Below, piece after piece: positions 14,579 to 14,869 of a stretch of 14,869 nucleotides of DNA. The translations under genes were made by a program, and so were the position numbers. Numbering within the stretch: the stretch's first letter is position 1; each line of letters starts with the position of its first letter. Source of the stretch: Massilia sp. UBA2604 (GTDB lineage: Bacteria > Pseudomonadota > Gammaproteobacteria > Burkholderiales > Burkholderiaceae_D); assembly GCA_002339265.1 (NCBI GenBank), contig DDKG01000156.1:1-14869 (forward strand), written 5' to 3'. Under the pieces are notes generated by a model. That model searched no databases, was not told where the DNA came from, and saw only the letters and a list, made by a program, of their open reading frames with translations.

Positions 14579-14869
14579 ATGACGACACGTCGGGATGGCG
14601 CGCGGCGCCAGGTATTCCAGTTGCATTCCATTGCAGGCGCTTGCGCACTGCTCATGCTCGCGGCAGCGCCCGCGTACGCGCAGGAAGCCGGCGCCCAGGA
14701 TCCCGAGGACGCCGTCCGCCCCGCGGCCACGGTCACGGGAGAAGCCCCGATCGCCACCGTCAACGTGTCCGGCATCCGGCGCGGCATCGAGGCCGCGATC
14801 GAGATCAAGCGCAACGCCACCTCGATCGTCGAAGCCGTCTCCGCCGAGGACATCGGCAAGCTGCCCGAC
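14579..14869 (+). CDS. TonB-dependent receptor, N-terminal fragment (runs off the right edge)
   Basis: Only the first 97 codons are present. Residues 1-34 are a signal peptide with an arginine-rich start, a hydrophobic core and AYA before QE. TVNVSGIRRGIEAAIEIKR at about 59-77 leads into the plug domain, and SIVEAVSAEDIGKLPD is the typical plug start of the large TonB receptors common in Xanthomonas, Caulobacter and Massilia, which often import oligosaccharides. The start has GAGGAG six bases upstream. The gene is divergent from the two-component operon and shares a regulatory region with the CTTCAG repeat. The ligand cannot be judged from this fragment; sugar import is suggested only by subfamily resemblance. 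Confidence 0.88.
   Translation, partial: MTTRRDGARRQVFQLHSIAGACALLMLAAAPAYAQEAGAQDPEDAVRPAATVTGEAPIATVNVSGIRRGIEAAIEIKRNATSIVEAVSAEDIGKLPD

Noticed and set aside
1..14869. CRISPR array, tRNA or rRNA gene, insertion sequence or phage gene
   Set aside because: No regularly spaced direct repeats, cloverleaf-type sequences, rRNA stretches or transposase/integrase motifs were seen. The whole looks like ordinary chromosome.

Overview
The window looks like a chromosomal segment from a high-GC betaproteobacterium, most likely Burkholderiales and probably an Oxalobacteraceae/Massilia-type organism. This is inferred from the GC-rich codon use, long antisense open frames, several TonB-dependent receptors, a GGDEF-EAL protein, an OmpR/QseB-type two-component pair and protein family resemblances. 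I could not check the taxonomy by search. No rRNA, tRNA, CRISPR array, transposase or phage gene was recognised.

Layout. (1) 1-506: the 5' end of a TonB-dependent receptor gene on the minus strand, preceded by a clear TPP (THI-box) riboswitch whose P1 stem begins where an extended -10 promoter predicts the transcript to start. (2) 507-1400 (-): a VirK/YbjX (DUF535) family protein. It is divergent from a glutathione S-transferase gene (1713-2420, +) across a 312-bp intergenic region carrying two dyads. (3) 2425-5469: a minus-strand operon of an MFS exporter followed by the aldo-keto reductase DkgB, with a divergent YafC-like LysR regulator. (4) 5466-7790 (-): a membrane-anchored PAS-GGDEF-EAL protein with intact catalytic motifs and a Fur-box-like palindrome in its promoter region. 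(5) 7968-10466 (-): a complete TonB-dependent receptor. (6) 10718-12195 (+): a two-gene operon (stop/start overlap ATGA) of a DUF3592 membrane protein and an alpha/beta hydrolase that keeps every active-site residue I can recall for fluoroacetate dehalogenase. (7) 12228-12354: an inverted pair of REP-like palindromes between convergent genes. (8) 12383-14429 (-): an OmpR-family response regulator overlapping a QseC/PmrB-like histidine kinase. (9) 14579-end (+): the 5' end of a third TonB-dependent receptor. A CTTCAG-N5-CTTCAG direct repeat, the expected form of a QseB/PmrA-family binding site, lies between it and the response regulator.

How the parts work together. The window is dominated by outer-membrane import and by regulation: three TonB receptors, each with a different apparent control signal (TPP riboswitch; a strong -35 with a palindrome and weak Fur-like core; a response-regulator box), plus one second-messenger protein and one two-component system. 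The remaining genes are detoxification or redox enzymes (GST, DkgB with an exporter, a dehalogenase-type hydrolase). No single multi-gene novel defence or biosynthetic system is evident. The observations most worth testing are the TPP-controlled receptor, the fluoroacetate-dehalogenase-like enzyme, the response-regulator box and the Fur-like site on the c-di-GMP gene.
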